Shown in pieces: positions 17,375-26,906 of a stretch of 64,000 bases of DNA. Numbering within the stretch: the stretch's first letter is position 1; every line of letters begins with the position of its first letter. A model generated the notes under the pieces. That model did no database searches. It was not told where the DNA came from and saw only the letters and a list, made by a program, of their open reading frames with translations. The stretch is taken from contig NZ_JAMTCG010000005.1 of the NCBI RefSeq assembly GCF_024171725.1, positions 1-64,000 of the forward strand, in the 5' to 3' direction. The stretch comes from Williamsia serinedens. GTDB taxonomy: Bacteria > Actinomycetota > Actinomycetes > Mycobacteriales > Mycobacteriaceae. The position numbers and the translations under genes are program-made.

Positions 17375-19111
17375 TCAGGAGAGGGAGAAGCGTCGGTGGG
17401 CGAGGCCGTACAGGGGACGCCACAGCAGGCGGTTCAGGCCGACGACGAACGCGCTCATGACGACCACGCCGACGAGGATCCGGCCCCGGTCGCCGTGCGC
17501 GGTGGCGGCGGCGATGTAGGAGCCGAGTCCGGTCGCGGTGAGGGTCGTCGACCCGTAGGTGACGACCTCGGCGACGATCGACGCGTTCCAGGCGCCACCC
17601 GCAGCGGTGAGCGCTCCGGTGACGAAGTACGGGAACACCGCCGGCAGTGCGAGTCTCGTCCACCACAGTCGGCGGGGGAGCCGCAGTGACCGCCCGGCCT
17701 CGCGCAGGTCGGTGGGGATCGCGCCGGCGCCGGCGATGACGTTGAACAGGATGTACCACTGCGCCCCGAGACTCATGAGGACGATGCCGCCCCAGTCGAG
17801 ACCGACACCGGTCGCGACGAGGATCGCGGTGACCGGGGGGAACAGGAAGTTCGCGGGAAAGCTCGCGAACACCTGCACCACCGGCTGCGCGAACCGACCG
17901 ACGCGCGGGTTCAGCCCGATCCAGACCCCGACCGGCACCCACACCACCGTCGACACCACGACGATGACCATGACGCGCCCGAAGGTGAACAGTCCCAACC
18001 ACAGACAGTGCAGGACCTGGCCGAAGCCCGCGGTGTGGCCGACGAACGACACCACCTCGACGGCCCCGGCCGCCAGTGCGGCCGCGACGACGAGCGTGGT
18101 CGTCGCCGTCGCGGCACGGCGTGCGCGCGTCGGTCCGGCCAACGGGTACTCGGCGATGCCGAAGATGCCGGTCACCCGGTCGGCCGCGGCGACCACCGGC
18201 CGCATCCCGGCGGAGAACAGGTCGGGGACGCGGGAGCGCCGCAGGACGTCGAGCACGACACTGCGCGGGGCGTCGGCGCTCGCACTGTCCTCGGTACGGA
18301 AACGCTCGGCCCAGGCCGTCAGCGGCCGCCAGAAGACCGCGTTGACCCCGACGACCATGACGACCATCGCGACGATCGCCAGACCCACACGGCCGAGGTC
18401 CTCCTGGGCCGTCGCGGCGGCCACGTACGACCCGATCCCGGGGACCACGTAGGTCTTGTCGTCGACGGTCAACGCCTCGGAGGCGACCAGGAAGAACCAC
18501 GCCCCGCCGAAGCTCATCATCCCGTTCCAGACCAGCGGGATCATCGAGCTCGGGACGTCGACCCGCCAGAAGCGTTGCCACCGCGTGAGCCGCAGGTCCC
18601 GCGCGGCCTCGTCCAGGTCGCGCGGCTGGGAGACGAGGCTGTTGTAGAACGAGAACGCCATGTTCCAGGCCTGGGACGTGACGATCGCGAAGATCGACGC
18701 ACACTCCGGGCCCCACTGCGACCCGGGAAACAGCGCGATGAACCCGGTCACCGTGATCGACAGGAAACCCAGGATGGGGACGGACTGGAGGATGTCGAGG
18801 ATGGGCAGCAACAGCTTTCGCGCCCGCGGCAGCCGTGCGGCCGCTGTCGCGAAGGTGAAGGTGAACAGGACGGACACGCCCAGGCCGAGGAACATCCGCA
18901 GCACCGAACACGCGGCGTAGAAGGGCAGTCGCGCGGGATCGGTCGACACCGACGTCGCCGCGTGGGCGGCGTCGAACGGAGCTCCGAAGTCCGATCCGAT
19001 GCGCACGACGAGGTACAGCAACACCACGCCGCCCACCGCGACCGCCGCGTCGGCCCACCGTGGCCGGTGTGCGGCGATGCCCGCCATCCGAGCGACACCG
19101 ACGCCGCTCAT
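17375..19111 (-). CDS. ABC transporter permease with two fused BPD_transp domains
   Basis: The 578-aa protein contains two homologous permease modules in one chain. The first has the EAA loop DEAARDLRLTRWQRFWRVDVPSS near residue 168, the second has EAGRSLRLPRRLWWTRLALP near residue 490. Each is surrounded by five to six hydrophobic helices, and both end with similar YIAAATA-type segments. The two halves would form the complete membrane pore with a dimer of the ATPase encoded next. ATG 19111 overlaps the stop codon of mgtC by 4 nt. The fused form replaces the usual homodimer of the NitT/TauT family. Confidence 0.9.
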   Translation of the reverse strand: MSGVGVARMAGIAAHRPRWADAAVAVGGVVLLYLVVRIGSDFGAPFDAAHAATSVSTDPARLPFYAACSVLRMFLGLGVSVLFTFTFATAAARLPRARKLLLPILDILQSVPILGFLSITVTGFIALFPGSQWGPECASIFAIVTSQAWNMAFSFYNSLVSQPRDLDEAARDLRLTRWQRFWRVDVPSSMIPLVWNGMMSFGGAWFFLVASEALTVDDKTYVVPGIGSYVAAATAQEDLGRVGLAIVAMVVMVVGVNAVFWRPLTAWAERFRTEDSASADAPRSVVLDVLRRSRVPDLFSAGMRPVVAAADRVTGIFGIAEYPLAGPTRARRAATATTTLVVAAALAAGAVEVVSFVGHTAGFGQVLHCLWLGLFTFGRVMVIVVVSTVVWVPVGVWIGLNPRVGRFAQPVVQVFASFPANFLFPPVTAILVATGVGLDWGGIVLMSLGAQWYILFNVIAGAGAIPTDLREAGRSLRLPRRLWWTRLALPAVFPYFVTGALTAAGGAWNASIVAEVVTYGSTTLTATGLGSYIAAATAHGDRGRILVGVVVMSAFVVGLNRLLWRPLYGLAHRRFSLS

Positions 19112-19818
19112 CGGTCGCTCTCCTGCACGACCTGCAGGTCGCGGTCCCACCGCACCGCCCGCACGGACGGCTCCAGGCACAGCCGGGTGACCGCGGCCTG
19201 GATGCGGTCGTCGTCGCGGTGATCGGAGTGGACCTCCACGACGAGGTGCGCGGTGCCGTCGGACTCCGTCGCGTCGACGGCGCGGATCCGGGTGTCGCCG
19301 CCCGAGACGCCGTCGACGAGCATCGACCGCACGGAGCGGGCGCCGTCGGGCTCGGTCTCGACGCTGATCGTGTACGTCGTCGGGGACTCGTCGCCGGACT
19401 CCGGGTGGCGGTCGACAGCGCGTCCGAGCCACCGCAGCACGACGTTCACCGCGACGACCGCCACTGTGCCCATCGCGGCGACCGCATAGAGGCCCGCGCC
19501 GGCGAGCGCGCCGACAGCGGCCGAGCACCACAGTGTTGCCGCGGTGTTCAACCCGCGGACACCCAGACCGTCGCGCAGGATGACGCCGGCGCCGAGAAAG
19601 CCGATGCCGGAGACGATCTGGGCGGCGACGCGGGTCGGGTCCGCGGTGCCGCCGGAGAAGCCGTGCGCGGACAACACGACGAACAGGGTCGCGCCCGTCG
19701 CGACCAGTGCGTTCGTGCGCAGACCGGCCATCCGCGCGCGGTACTGGCGCTCGAAGCCGATCAGTGTCCCGAGGCCGAGCCCGCAGAGCAGGCGCAGCAC
19801 GGTGTCGAGTGTGGACAT
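19108..19818 (-). CDS. mgtC: MgtC/SapB family membrane protein
   Basis: The 236-aa protein has the MgtC pattern: RLLCGLGLGTLIGFERQYR at the N-terminus, then AGLRTNALVATGATLF, and the hallmark GIGFLGAGVILRDG with GLNTAATLW. About four to five helices are followed by an ACT-like cytoplasmic domain (residues 145-236). MgtC proteins act in survival at low Mg2+ and modulate the F-ATP synthase or K+ flux rather than importing Mg2+ themselves. ATG 19818 has GGAGG at 8-nt spacing; that GGAGG could pair with an upstream CTCC. The message starts with an M-box aptamer, and the ABC permease start overlaps its stop codon. Confidence 0.92.
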   Translation of the reverse strand: MSTLDTVLRLLCGLGLGTLIGFERQYRARMAGLRTNALVATGATLFVVLSAHGFSGGTADPTRVAAQIVSGIGFLGAGVILRDGLGVRGLNTAATLWCSAAVGALAGAGLYAVAAMGTVAVVAVNVVLRWLGRAVDRHPESGDESPTTYTISVETEPDGARSVRSMLVDGVSGGDTRIRAVDATESDGTAHLVVEVHSDHRDDDRIQAAVTRLCLEPSVRAVRWDRDLQVVQESDR

Positions 19819-19875
19819 GACGAGACCTCCGCAGGAGACGAGGACGGCCACGTGCCGGAGCGGAAGGAAACGCCC

Positions 19876-20035
19876 CCTCGTAAGACCTTTGGCACTTCAC
19901 GGCGTGGACCTCGACGGGTGTCGAGGAGCCAATCGGGGTCAACCCTTAAGCCGGGAAGACCTGTCCTGACCCGGGGCGTCTCTGGACGTTTGGGGTCGCT
20001 GGCGTGTTTCCGTGAAGGAGCCTCAGCGAACGACG
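19876..20035 (-). ncRNA. M-box (ykoK leader) Mg2+ riboswitch
   Basis: Read on the minus strand, the leader before mgtC carries the conserved M-box blocks in order. These are CTGAGGCTCCT (20026-20016), AAACGTCCAGAGACGCC (19991-19975), GGGTCAGGACAGG (19972-19960) and GAAGTGCCAAAGG (19898-19886). The ends TCGT and ACGA can pair as part of P1. This matches the known Mg2+-binding aptamer of B. subtilis mgtE and of the mycobacterial M-box leaders. About 58 nt separate it from the mgtC start; the mgtC GGAGG (19830-19826) can pair with CTCC (19837-19834), so translational control is possible. High Mg2+ should turn the mgtC-ABC operon off. Confidence 0.88.
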
Positions 20036-20281
20036 GCACCTTGCGAGGAGACAGTGAACACCCCCCGGCGACGGTGCGCAAGAACGCGTCAAGAGCGCGT
20101 AAACGCCACGTGCAGAACCACTCTCGATGTCGGAAAGTCCCGTAGCGGACAGGTCGGACAGACCGGTCGGTGTCGCGACGGCCCGCGATCGACGTGTCGG
20201 GGGCCACAGGCAGGGGCGTTCTCTCAGGTCCGATCGGTACGATCCGCGGCCGGGGAGGACGTCGAGCAAGGGGGAGACGAC

Positions 20282-21895
20282 GTGCGTCAGGCGCTGACGA
20301 CGGTGATCTGTGCCGTCCTGGTGATCGCCGGTGCCGCTGCCTGCTCGTCGCAGCAGGAGCCGCGGGTCACCGGTGACCGCCCGACCGCCTCGACGACCGT
20401 GGCGGTGCCGGCGTCGGTCGCGCCCGGAGATCTGGTCGTCGCCGCGGTCAGCTGGAACGGCCGTGGGCGTGTCTTCGCCCGCGGCGCGGTGCAGGCGTGG
20501 GCGGCCGGCGACCGGGCGGTGTCGGTGACCGGGTCGGGGGGATGGCGCAGCCAGGTGATCTACGGGATCGCGACGGGCGACCGCTCACCGATCGAGATCG
20601 AGGTCACCGACGGCACCACCGTCCGTGCCGACGTCCGGCGATGGTCCGGTGTCGACGCCACCACCCCGCTCATCGCACGATCGACGGGGGCGCTCGCACC
20701 CGTCCCGGGCGGCGGACGCGGGTTGGCGGTGTCGGTCGCCGCCTCGACGTCGGCCCCGTCGGCCATCGACGGCCGTGTCGTCGACATGTCGCGACGCACC
20801 GCCCCGGTGGTGGCCGCCGCCGGCGGGGTGACCGTTCAGACCCTGCTGTTCGCGCTCGGCCCGTCCGACAGGACGCCGCGTGACCCGCTCCGAGAACCGT
20901 TCGCGCCCACGAGCATCTGGAACACGGCCATCGGTGCCGACGCGGACTACGTCGACGCGCGGATGCCGGCTCGGCCCGGAGGGGACCGCTTCGCGCCGAT
21001 GCCGCAGAACGACCAGACGTCCATCATCGAGACACCCGACGCGCCGCTCACCGACGTGCGCTACAGCAGCGCGGGGTGGACCGGGCGCGACCGCTGCGAG
21101 GCCACGTCGCGCACCTTCTTCCGCGTCCCCATGCCCCGCGACTACGTCGTCCCGCAGTCGACGGACAACGAGGGCGCGAGTTGGTTGCTGCCCGGGAACC
21201 GCACCGTGCTGCAGAGCGCGCCGCTCGCCCGGTGCAGCCCGGGATCACCGGCGACGAGCCTCGACGTCTCCGATCCCGTCGACCTCCACGGTGACGGCGT
21301 CACCCGCGGACTCGGCGGGTCCGGTCTCACCGGGATGGTCGGGGCCCTGCGCCTCGGCGAGCTGCGCCCGTCGACCGCCGCGACCGGACCCCGTCACGCG
21401 CTGCGGGTCAACATCGACACCGACCGCCAGCTCCACCGCTGCCCGGACGGCGACTGCTTCCGGTGGCCCGCGTCGACGTCCGACAGCGACGCGGAGCGGA
21501 CCTACGGCAGCAAGGGGTCCGCGCCGTCGGCCATGAAGATGGGGGCGCTGCTCGCGATCCCGCTCGACGTCGACATCGAGAGCCTCGGACTGCAGACGGT
21601 CCCGGGACGACAGATCGCGTGGACGCTGCAGAACTACGGCGCCTACGTCGGTGACTCAGCGGCGTGCGCGTGCTTCGCGTTCGTGACCGAGAAGGGACCG
21701 TCGGGACGGTTCGCCGACCAGTTCCGCGACGACTACGGCTACCCGTTCGAACAGCGCATCTCCACCGGGTCGCCGTGGACGCGCGACATGCAGCGCATCC
21801 AGCAGGTTCTCGCGGTGGTCGACGACAACGCACCCGACGACATCGGTGGCGGCGGACTCCCCGCTCAACCGGCTCCGGCGCCCCTGGCACCATGA
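20282..21895 (+). CDS. Secreted lipoprotein of unknown function at the head of the polysaccharide locus
   Basis: I do not recognise the family. The 537-aa protein starts with a lipoprotein signal peptide (RQALTTVICAVLVIAGAAACSSQQ, lipobox cysteine near residue 21). A beta-rich domain (about 40-210) follows, then a second domain (about 225-520) with SIWNTAIGADADYVDARMP, RVPMPRDYVVPQS, DLHGDGVTRGLGGSG and a C-terminal part with paired cysteines (AACACF). No catalytic triad stands out. GTG 20282 is preferred over the frame's earlier ATG 20012, because AAGGGGGAG lies 8 nt upstream and the signal peptide begins there. It is co-directional with the chain-length and polymerase genes, so processing, export or anchoring of the polymer is possible. 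Confidence 0.65.
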   Translation: MRQALTTVICAVLVIAGAAACSSQQEPRVTGDRPTASTTVAVPASVAPGDLVVAAVSWNGRGRVFARGAVQAWAAGDRAVSVTGSGGWRSQVIYGIATGDRSPIEIEVTDGTTVRADVRRWSGVDATTPLIARSTGALAPVPGGGRGLAVSVAASTSAPSAIDGRVVDMSRRTAPVVAAAGGVTVQTLLFALGPSDRTPRDPLREPFAPTSIWNTAIGADADYVDARMPARPGGDRFAPMPQNDQTSIIETPDAPLTDVRYSSAGWTGRDRCEATSRTFFRVPMPRDYVVPQSTDNEGASWLLPGNRTVLQSAPLARCSPGSPATSLDVSDPVDLHGDGVTRGLGGSGLTGMVGALRLGELRPSTAATGPRHALRVNIDTDRQLHRCPDGDCFRWPASTSDSDAERTYGSKGSAPSAMKMGALLAIPLDVDIESLGLQTVPGRQIAWTLQNYGAYVGDSAACACFAFVTEKGPSGRFADQFRDDYGYPFEQRISTGSPWTRDMQRIQQVLAVVDDNAPDDIGGGGLPAQPAPAPLAP

Positions 21896-21903
21896 GGTCC
21901 GAG

Positions 21904-21931
21904 TTGTGCGCTCGAACGAGTGAAGTATAGT
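21904..21931 (+). promoter_or_regulatory. Probable promoter of the chain-length/polymerase operon
   Basis: TTGTGC (21904-21909) and TATAGT (21926-21931) are 16 nt apart in a locally AT-rich patch, unusual for this window. A short hairpin, GACAG-AAACC-CTGTC (21947-21961), follows in the roughly 100-nt leader before the gene at 22039. Confidence 0.5.
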
Positions 21932-22038
21932 CAATTTCGTTGCAGTGACAGAAACCCTGTCGCCATGGCGCCGTCGGCCTGGGAACCGGTGGCGTGGCAG
22001 GGGATCGGACACCGCGCACAGTTCGTCAAGGGGGGGCC

Positions 22039-25000
22039 TTGAACTATCTCGTCAACCAGTTGCTGCGCGTCCGCCGCCGCTGGTACATCGTCGTGGCCAT
22101 CACACTGGTCACCGTCCTGGGAGCGTTCGTCGCCGGCGTCGGTGACCGCACCACGTACTCCGCCAAGGCCGCGCTGTCGGCGAGTTCCCCGACATCGGAG
22201 AACACGCCGTACGCGTTGGCGCTGGCCTACATCTACCTGTTCAACGATCCTTCGTTCCAGGATGCGTTGAACCGCAAGGCAAAGGTGCCGGCGGGTGTCA
22301 CCAGCGTCGCCGAACCCGCGACCGTCGGCAGCATCTTCTACATCGACGCGACCGCCGCGACGCCCGAGGCCGCCCGGTCCGCCGCGTCGGCGCTCGCGAC
22401 GACGTTCCGCACGGAGATCAACGGCGCGCTCGAGGACGCGAAGAAGCAGACCATCTCCTCGGTCGAGGCGCCGTTCGAGGAGCGCTACGCCCAGCGTCTG
22501 GAGGTCCCGGGCGACGAGCGTGCCGGGCTGCAGGACCAGATCAACACGATCAACGCGAACACCAACGGGATGATCAACTCCGTCGGTCTCGACTCCGCGG
22601 TCACGGCCACGACGCCGCAGCGCACCACGACGCTGCTCACCGCCCTCGTCGGCGGCCTGGTGGTCGGAGTCCTGATGGCCCTCGGGGTCGACATCGCATC
22701 GCGGCGCGTGCGCACCGGTTTCGACGTCACCGACAAGACCGCGTTCACCACCGCGTTGGTCGTCGCCGACCCCGACGACGAGGGCGGCTCGGCCCGATCG
22801 GCCGACCTGCGCCACCTGTCGAACCGGGTCATGTCGGGGTCGGACACCCGGCCGCACGTCATCGCGGTCGTCGCTGCGCAGTCCGGAGCGACCGCTGCCG
22901 CACGGCAGCTCGCCGAGACGATGGCCTCGGCGCTGGGCACCGCCGAGGTGCCGTCGCTGCTCGTCCGGACCGATGCGCGCCGGCCCGTGGGTGCCTCGAG
23001 CCGGCGCGGCTTCGTCGACGCTCTCGTCGACGCCGACCTCGACCTCGGTGAGGTGATGTCCGCCGAGTCCGGTGGTGTCTGCACGATCGGGGTGGGCAAC
23101 CGTGTGCTCGACCCGATCGGCGTGATCACCCGGACGAGCGTCGCCCGCTTCCTCGACGCGGCACGCAAGCAGGCCGAGGTCGTGCTGCTGGAATCGCCCG
23201 TCGTCGTGGAATCGCCCGAGGCGCAGATCATCTGCGCCCAGGCCGACGTGGTCATCACCGTCGTCGACCCGGCCACGGCGACGGTGTCGGACGTGTCCGA
23301 CACCTACCGGCTGCTCGCCGAGGTGAACGCGCCGATCGGTCCGGCCGTCGTCATGTCCGCGCCGCCGGTGCCGGCGCCCGCGACCGCCACGGGTCTCGCC
23401 CACGTGCTCCCGGCGGTGGTCGAGGACACCGAGGAGTCCCTCTCCGACCGCGAGGTCGTGCCGAGCGCCCCGGTCGTCGACCACGACACCGCTGCCGAGT
23501 TCGCGGACGGCGAGATCGTCACGGAGACAGGCGGTCACGGTGACGACCTCGACGCCGAGCCGGCCGAGTCCCCGGTCGTCGACGCCGAGGTGCCCGAGGA
23601 CGTCGACGAGCATGATCCGACCCCTGCGGACGACACCGTCGACGACGTGGACGTCGATCCTGTGGCGGCCGAGGACGACGCGACGGACACGGACGAGACG
23701 ACCGACGTCGTCGCCCCGGATGCCGAGGAGGTGATCGGCGGAGGGGAGAACGCCGCGTCGCCGGAACCGACGATGACAGAGGTGCGGGAGATGAGCGAGG
23801 CGGGCGAGACGGTGGCGCATCAGGACGCGACGCCGGTGCCGCCTGCCCCGTCTCGTCCGCCGCGTGCGACCACGCCGGTCACACCCGCCGAGACGGTGCT
23901 CAGCAAAGCGATCCGTCGTGCGGCCAGGTGGCGTCAGGAGTCGGCGGCGCGCCGTACTCCGCCGCCGGCCCCGCGGCCGCGGGTCGTGCCGCCGCCCGTC
24001 GTGGCGCCGCAGATCCCGACGGCAGACGACGCCCCCGAGGAGTTCCTGCCGTACCGCTCGATGCGGGCACCGATCCCGGAGCCGGCCGTCGAGCCCGAGT
24101 CGGTCGTGGAGCCGGAGACGGTCGTAGAGGTCGAGCCGGTCGCCGAGGTCGAGCCCGAGCCTGTCGTGGAGCCGGAGCCGGTTGCGGAGGTCGAACCCGA
24201 GCCGGCCATCGAGCCGGAGCCGGTTGCGGAGGTCGAGCCCGAGCCTGTCGTCGAGCCGGAGCCGGTTGCCGAGGTCGAGCCGGAGCCGGCCGTCGAGCCG
24301 GAGCCGGTTGCCGAGGTCGCACCCGAGCCGGAACCGGCTGTCGAGCCGGAGCCGGTCGCCGAGACCGAGTCCAAGACTGTCGCCGAGGTGCAGCCGGAGC
24401 CGCTTCCCGACCTCCCGGCCGAGGTCGCCGGCGCGCCGCTCGTGCACGCCGCGGCGGGGGAGAACGCCGTGCCGACCGACCGGTTCCCGGCGGTGACACC
24501 CGGTGCCGGTCCGGGCGACCCGTTCGCCCTCGAGCGGCACGCCGCCGCCGAGCGCGCCGCGCACGAGGAGTTCCTGCGGGAGCAGGCCGTCCGGCAGCGG
24601 TGGGAACGCGAGCTGATCGCGCGCCGCCAGTGGGTACAGGACCAGCAGGTCCGCGAGCGGGAGGCCCGGGATCGTCGCTCACAGGAGGAACTCGAGCGGC
24701 GTGCGGCGATCCAGGAGCGGCTGGCACGCCAGCAGCGCGCTCGTGAGGAGGCTGTCCGCGAGGAGGCGGAGCGTCGCGAACGGGAACTCGCCGAGCGCGA
24801 ACGCGTCGAACGCCTCGAGCGTGAACGGGTCGCCCGCGAGCGTGCGGAGCGTCTGCAGCTCGAGCGTATCGAACGCGCCCGCGCCGCCCACCTGGAGCGC
24901 GAGCGGATCGCCCGGGCCGAGGCCGCTCGGCGTCGGCTCGCGGAGGAGCAGCGTCAGCGGGAGGAGCGCGCCGCCGTCGAGCGTGCCGTCGCGGCGCGCG

Positions 25001-25383
25001 TCAAGGAGGAGCGGCTCGCTGCCGAGCGTCTCGAGGAGGAACGTCGCGAGATCGAGCGACGCCTCGAGGCCGAGCGCGTCGCCCGGGAGCAGGCCGAGCG
25101 CGAACTCGCGCTGCAGCAGCAGGTGGCCCGGGAGCGTCTGGCGCAGGAGCAGTGGGCGCAGTACCGCCTCGCCCAGGAACGCTGGCTCGAGGAGCAGTGG
25201 TCGCGGTACCGGGCCGAGCAGCAGCGGTGGCTGCAGCAGCGCGCGGCCGGGATCGACGTCCCGCCGCCCGTGCCCCCGGCACCGAACGCCGTCCCGCCGA
25301 GGTCCGTCCGTTCGTCCGTGACCGGCAGTTCCGCGCCGGTGGTCGAGGGAACGGTCGAGCGACGTAGCGACGCGCGCGGATGA
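22039..25383 (+). CDS. Wzz/BY-kinase-like chain-length protein with acidic repeats and long coiled coil
   Basis: The 1114-aa protein has a Wzz-type unit: transmembrane helix at about 15-37, an extracytoplasmic domain, and a second helix near 197-217. A cytoplasmic nucleotide-fold region (about 255-450) follows. Where BY-kinases have Walker A it reads [15 protein letters not shown], with no GK[ST]; the Walker B-like VVLLESP lacks the usual aspartate, and there is no terminal tyrosine cluster. It is therefore probably a non-catalytic polymer-length regulator. Residues 480-790 are acidic and include 14-residue [12 protein letters not shown] repeats; about 815-1060 is an Arg/Glu/Gln-rich coiled coil. 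TTG 22039 is chosen because AAGGGGGGG stands just upstream. Its stop overlaps the polymerase start. Confidence 0.75.
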   Translation: MNYLVNQLLRVRRRWYIVVAITLVTVLGAFVAGVGDRTTYSAKAALSASSPTSENTPYALALAYIYLFNDPSFQDALNRKAKVPAGVTSVAEPATVGSIFYIDATAATPEAARSAASALATTFRTEINGALEDAKKQTISSVEAPFEERYAQRLEVPGDERAGLQDQINTINANTNGMINSVGLDSAVTATTPQRTTTLLTALVGGLVVGVLMALGVDIASRRVRTGFDVTDKTAFTTALVVADPDDEGGSARSADLRHLSNRVMSGSDTRPHVIAVVAAQSGATAAARQLAETMASALGTAEVPSLLVRTDARRPVGASSRRGFVDALVDADLDLGEVMSAESGGVCTIGVGNRVLDPIGVITRTSVARFLDAARKQAEVVLLESPVVVESPEAQIICAQADVVITVVDPATATVSDVSDTYRLLAEVNAPIGPAVVMSAPPVPAPATATGLAHVLPAVVEDTEESLSDREVVPSAPVVDHDTAAEFADGEIVTETGGHGDDLDAEPAESPVVDAEVPEDVDEHDPTPADDTVDDVDVDPVAAEDDATDTDETTDVVAPDAEEVIGGGENAASPEPTMTEVREMSEAGETVAHQDATPVPPAPSRPPRATTPVTPAETVLSKAIRRAARWRQESAARRTPPPAPRPRVVPPPVVAPQIPTADDAPEEFLPYRSMRAPIPEPAVEPESVVEPETVVEVEPVAEVEPEPVVEPEPVAEVEPEPAIEPEPVAEVEPEPVVEPEPVAEVEPEPAVEPEPVAEVAPEPEPAVEPEPVAETESKTVAEVQPEPLPDLPAEVAGAPLVHAAAGENAVPTDRFPAVTPGAGPGDPFALERHAAAERAAHEEFLREQAVRQRWERELIARRQWVQDQQVREREARDRRSQEELERRAAIQERLARQQRAREEAVREEAERRERELAERERVERLERERVARERAERLQLERIERARAAHLERERIARAEAARRRLAEEQRQREERAAVERAVAARVKEERLAAERLEEERREIERRLEAERVAREQAERELALQQQVARERLAQEQWAQYRLAQERWLEEQWSRYRAEQQRWLQQRAAGIDVPPPVPPAPNAVPPRSVRSSVTGSSAPVVEGTVERRSDARG
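24139..24359 (+). repeat. 42-nt in-frame tandem repeats (VAEVEPEP-x-x-EPEP)
   Basis: About five copies of a 42-nt unit encode the 14-residue acidic repeat [14 protein letters not shown] with small changes (VV, AI, VV, AV, EPAV). They lie within the chain-length protein gene. Such repeats can expand or shrink by slippage and give length variation of the linker. Confidence 0.85.
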
Positions 25384-26906
25384 CCGCCCGCCTCCGGGCG
25401 GCGGTGACGTCCCTGCCGTCGCGGCGGCGGGTGTCCCTCGCCGCCGCCGGCCTGGTCGTCGCGACCGCCGCTGTCGCCGCCGCGGTCTCGCGGGGATCTC
25501 TCCTGATGGTGATCGCCGCACCGATCGCGGCCGTCGTCGCCGTCGTCGCCGTCTGGATCGGGCTCCGACACCCGCTGGTGGCGCTGGGGTACTTCCTCGT
25601 CGCGCTGTTCCTCCGGCTGGCGTTGCCGCGCGTCCTCCCCGTCGACCCGTTCCTGCCGGCGTTCGTGGGAGTTGTCCTGTCCACGGCGATCTGGGGGTGG
25701 ACACACCGAGACCGCCTGCCGCGCCTGGGTGTCGTCGAACTCGTGATGGCCGTCTACCTGGGCTACAACGTGCTGTCGGCGGTGCTGCCGCACGAGTACG
25801 ACGCGGGCGCGTACATCCCGACGGTCGAGCCGATCAACCTCTTCCGCATGATCCTGTCGTCGACGCTCATGCCGTTCGCGCTGTTCCTCGTCGGCCGCAC
25901 CATCGGTGACGACGCCCGCCGCGCACGGGTCGTCCTGTGGATGATGGTCGCCCTCGGTGGCTACTCGGCGCTGGTGAGCATCCTGCAGTTCCACGCCCCG
26001 GGGCTGGTGTGGCCGCGCTACATCGTCGAGGACCCGAACTGGGTCGGTCGTGCGAACGGCGTGCCGAACCAGCCGGTGGTCAACGGGATCACGATCCTCA
26101 TCGGCTTCGCCTGCGCCGTCCACCTCGCCTCGCGCACCGAGGGCCGTCGCGCCGCCCGGCTGACCGCGGCACTCGTCGCGGCCGCGTCGTCCTACGCCGT
26201 GTTCCTGACGCACACGCGGATCATCTACCTGGCGTTCGCCGTCGTGCTCGTCGTCGGGGCCGTCATCGCCCGCGGCTACCGCACGGGCTTCGTGGTCGTC
26301 GGTGTACTGGGATCGGCTGCGGTGCTGGCGAACTGGTCGACGTTCACCAGTTCCGACCGTGACGCCGGCGGCGTCGGTTCGACGAGCGAGGTCCTCGACC
26401 GACTGAACACCGCGGCCACGACCTTCTGGGCGTTCGACGAGAAGCCGCTGTTCGGATGGGGTCTCGGCCGGTTCATCTCGGTCAACACCCTGCATCACCA
26501 GCAGTGGACCACGTCGACACCCTTCGACCGGGGGCTCGGCATCGCGCCCCACTTCAACGAACTCGGCATCCTGTCCGATCTCGGGCTCGTCGGTCTCGTG
26601 CTGTGGCTGACGATCCTCGCCGGTCTGGCCGCCCGGTTGATCACGGCGTTCCGCGCCCTCGCACGGGACCCACGGACCGACGACGAGCGCACCCGGGTGA
26701 CCGTCGTGGTCACCGGGATCATCGCGCTCGTCGTGATGGTGACGTCGGGGACCACGGTCGACCTCCGGCTGTTCGACCTACCGGTGGTCGCGACGCTGCT
26801 GCTCACCGGACTCGCCGTCGGCCAGGCCCGACGGCCGCAGCGTGTCGTCGCGCCGTCCCTGCCGCCCACCACGACCGTCCCCGCCAGGGAGGAGATCCCC
26901 GCATGA
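25380..26906 (+). CDS. O-antigen ligase/polymerase-like membrane protein (Wzy type)
   Basis: The 508-aa protein has about 11-12 hydrophobic helices and a large central loop (about 315-400) with the motif [11 protein letters not shown] and a following [19 protein letters not shown] segment typical of the Wzy_C/O-antigen ligase family. It would join polysaccharide repeat units at the outer face of the membrane. ATG 25380 overlaps the stop of the chain-length gene, and its own stop overlaps the next Wzz-like gene (ATGA). This tight Wzz-Wzy-Wzz order is direct evidence for a Wzy-dependent polymer pathway. Confidence 0.85.
   Translation: MTARLRAAVTSLPSRRRVSLAAAGLVVATAAVAAAVSRGSLLMVIAAPIAAVVAVVAVWIGLRHPLVALGYFLVALFLRLALPRVLPVDPFLPAFVGVVLSTAIWGWTHRDRLPRLGVVELVMAVYLGYNVLSAVLPHEYDAGAYIPTVEPINLFRMILSSTLMPFALFLVGRTIGDDARRARVVLWMMVALGGYSALVSILQFHAPGLVWPRYIVEDPNWVGRANGVPNQPVVNGITILIGFACAVHLASRTEGRRAARLTAALVAAASSYAVFLTHTRIIYLAFAVVLVVGAVIARGYRTGFVVVGVLGSAAVLANWSTFTSSDRDAGGVGSTSEVLDRLNTAATTFWAFDEKPLFGWGLGRFISVNTLHHQQWTTSTPFDRGLGIAPHFNELGILSDLGLVGLVLWLTILAGLAARLITAFRALARDPRTDDERTRVTVVVTGIIALVVMVTSGTTVDLRLFDLPVVATLLLTGLAVGQARRPQRVVAPSLPPTTTVPAREEIPA

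Noticed and set aside
16015-17460. A 481-codon plus-strand frame opposite the ABC ATPase
   Set aside because: The opposite strand encodes a complete Walker A/signature/Walker B ATPase; the plus-strand frame has no recognisable motif.
17346-19058. A 570-codon minus-strand frame inside the permease gene in another frame
   Set aside because: Low-complexity Arg-rich translation; the permease frame has two EAA loops and clear membrane helices.
20012-20281. N-terminal extension of the lipoprotein to ATG 20012
   Set aside because: It would cover the minus-strand M-box, and it hides the signal peptide that begins at GTG 20282 with a good ribosome site.
20036-20281. A further riboswitch on the plus strand before the lipoprotein gene
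   Set aside because: No conserved aptamer block could be recognised; only a weak TACGAT box at 20238-20243 is visible.
22800-23360. Calling the chain-length protein a bacterial tyrosine kinase
   Set aside because: The Walker A lysine, the normal Walker B aspartate and the tyrosine cluster are all missing in both paralogues, so catalytic activity is not supported.
24139-24359. CRISPR-like array in the repeated acidic segment
   Set aside because: The repeats are in-frame, contiguous without spacers and encode an acidic linker within a gene.
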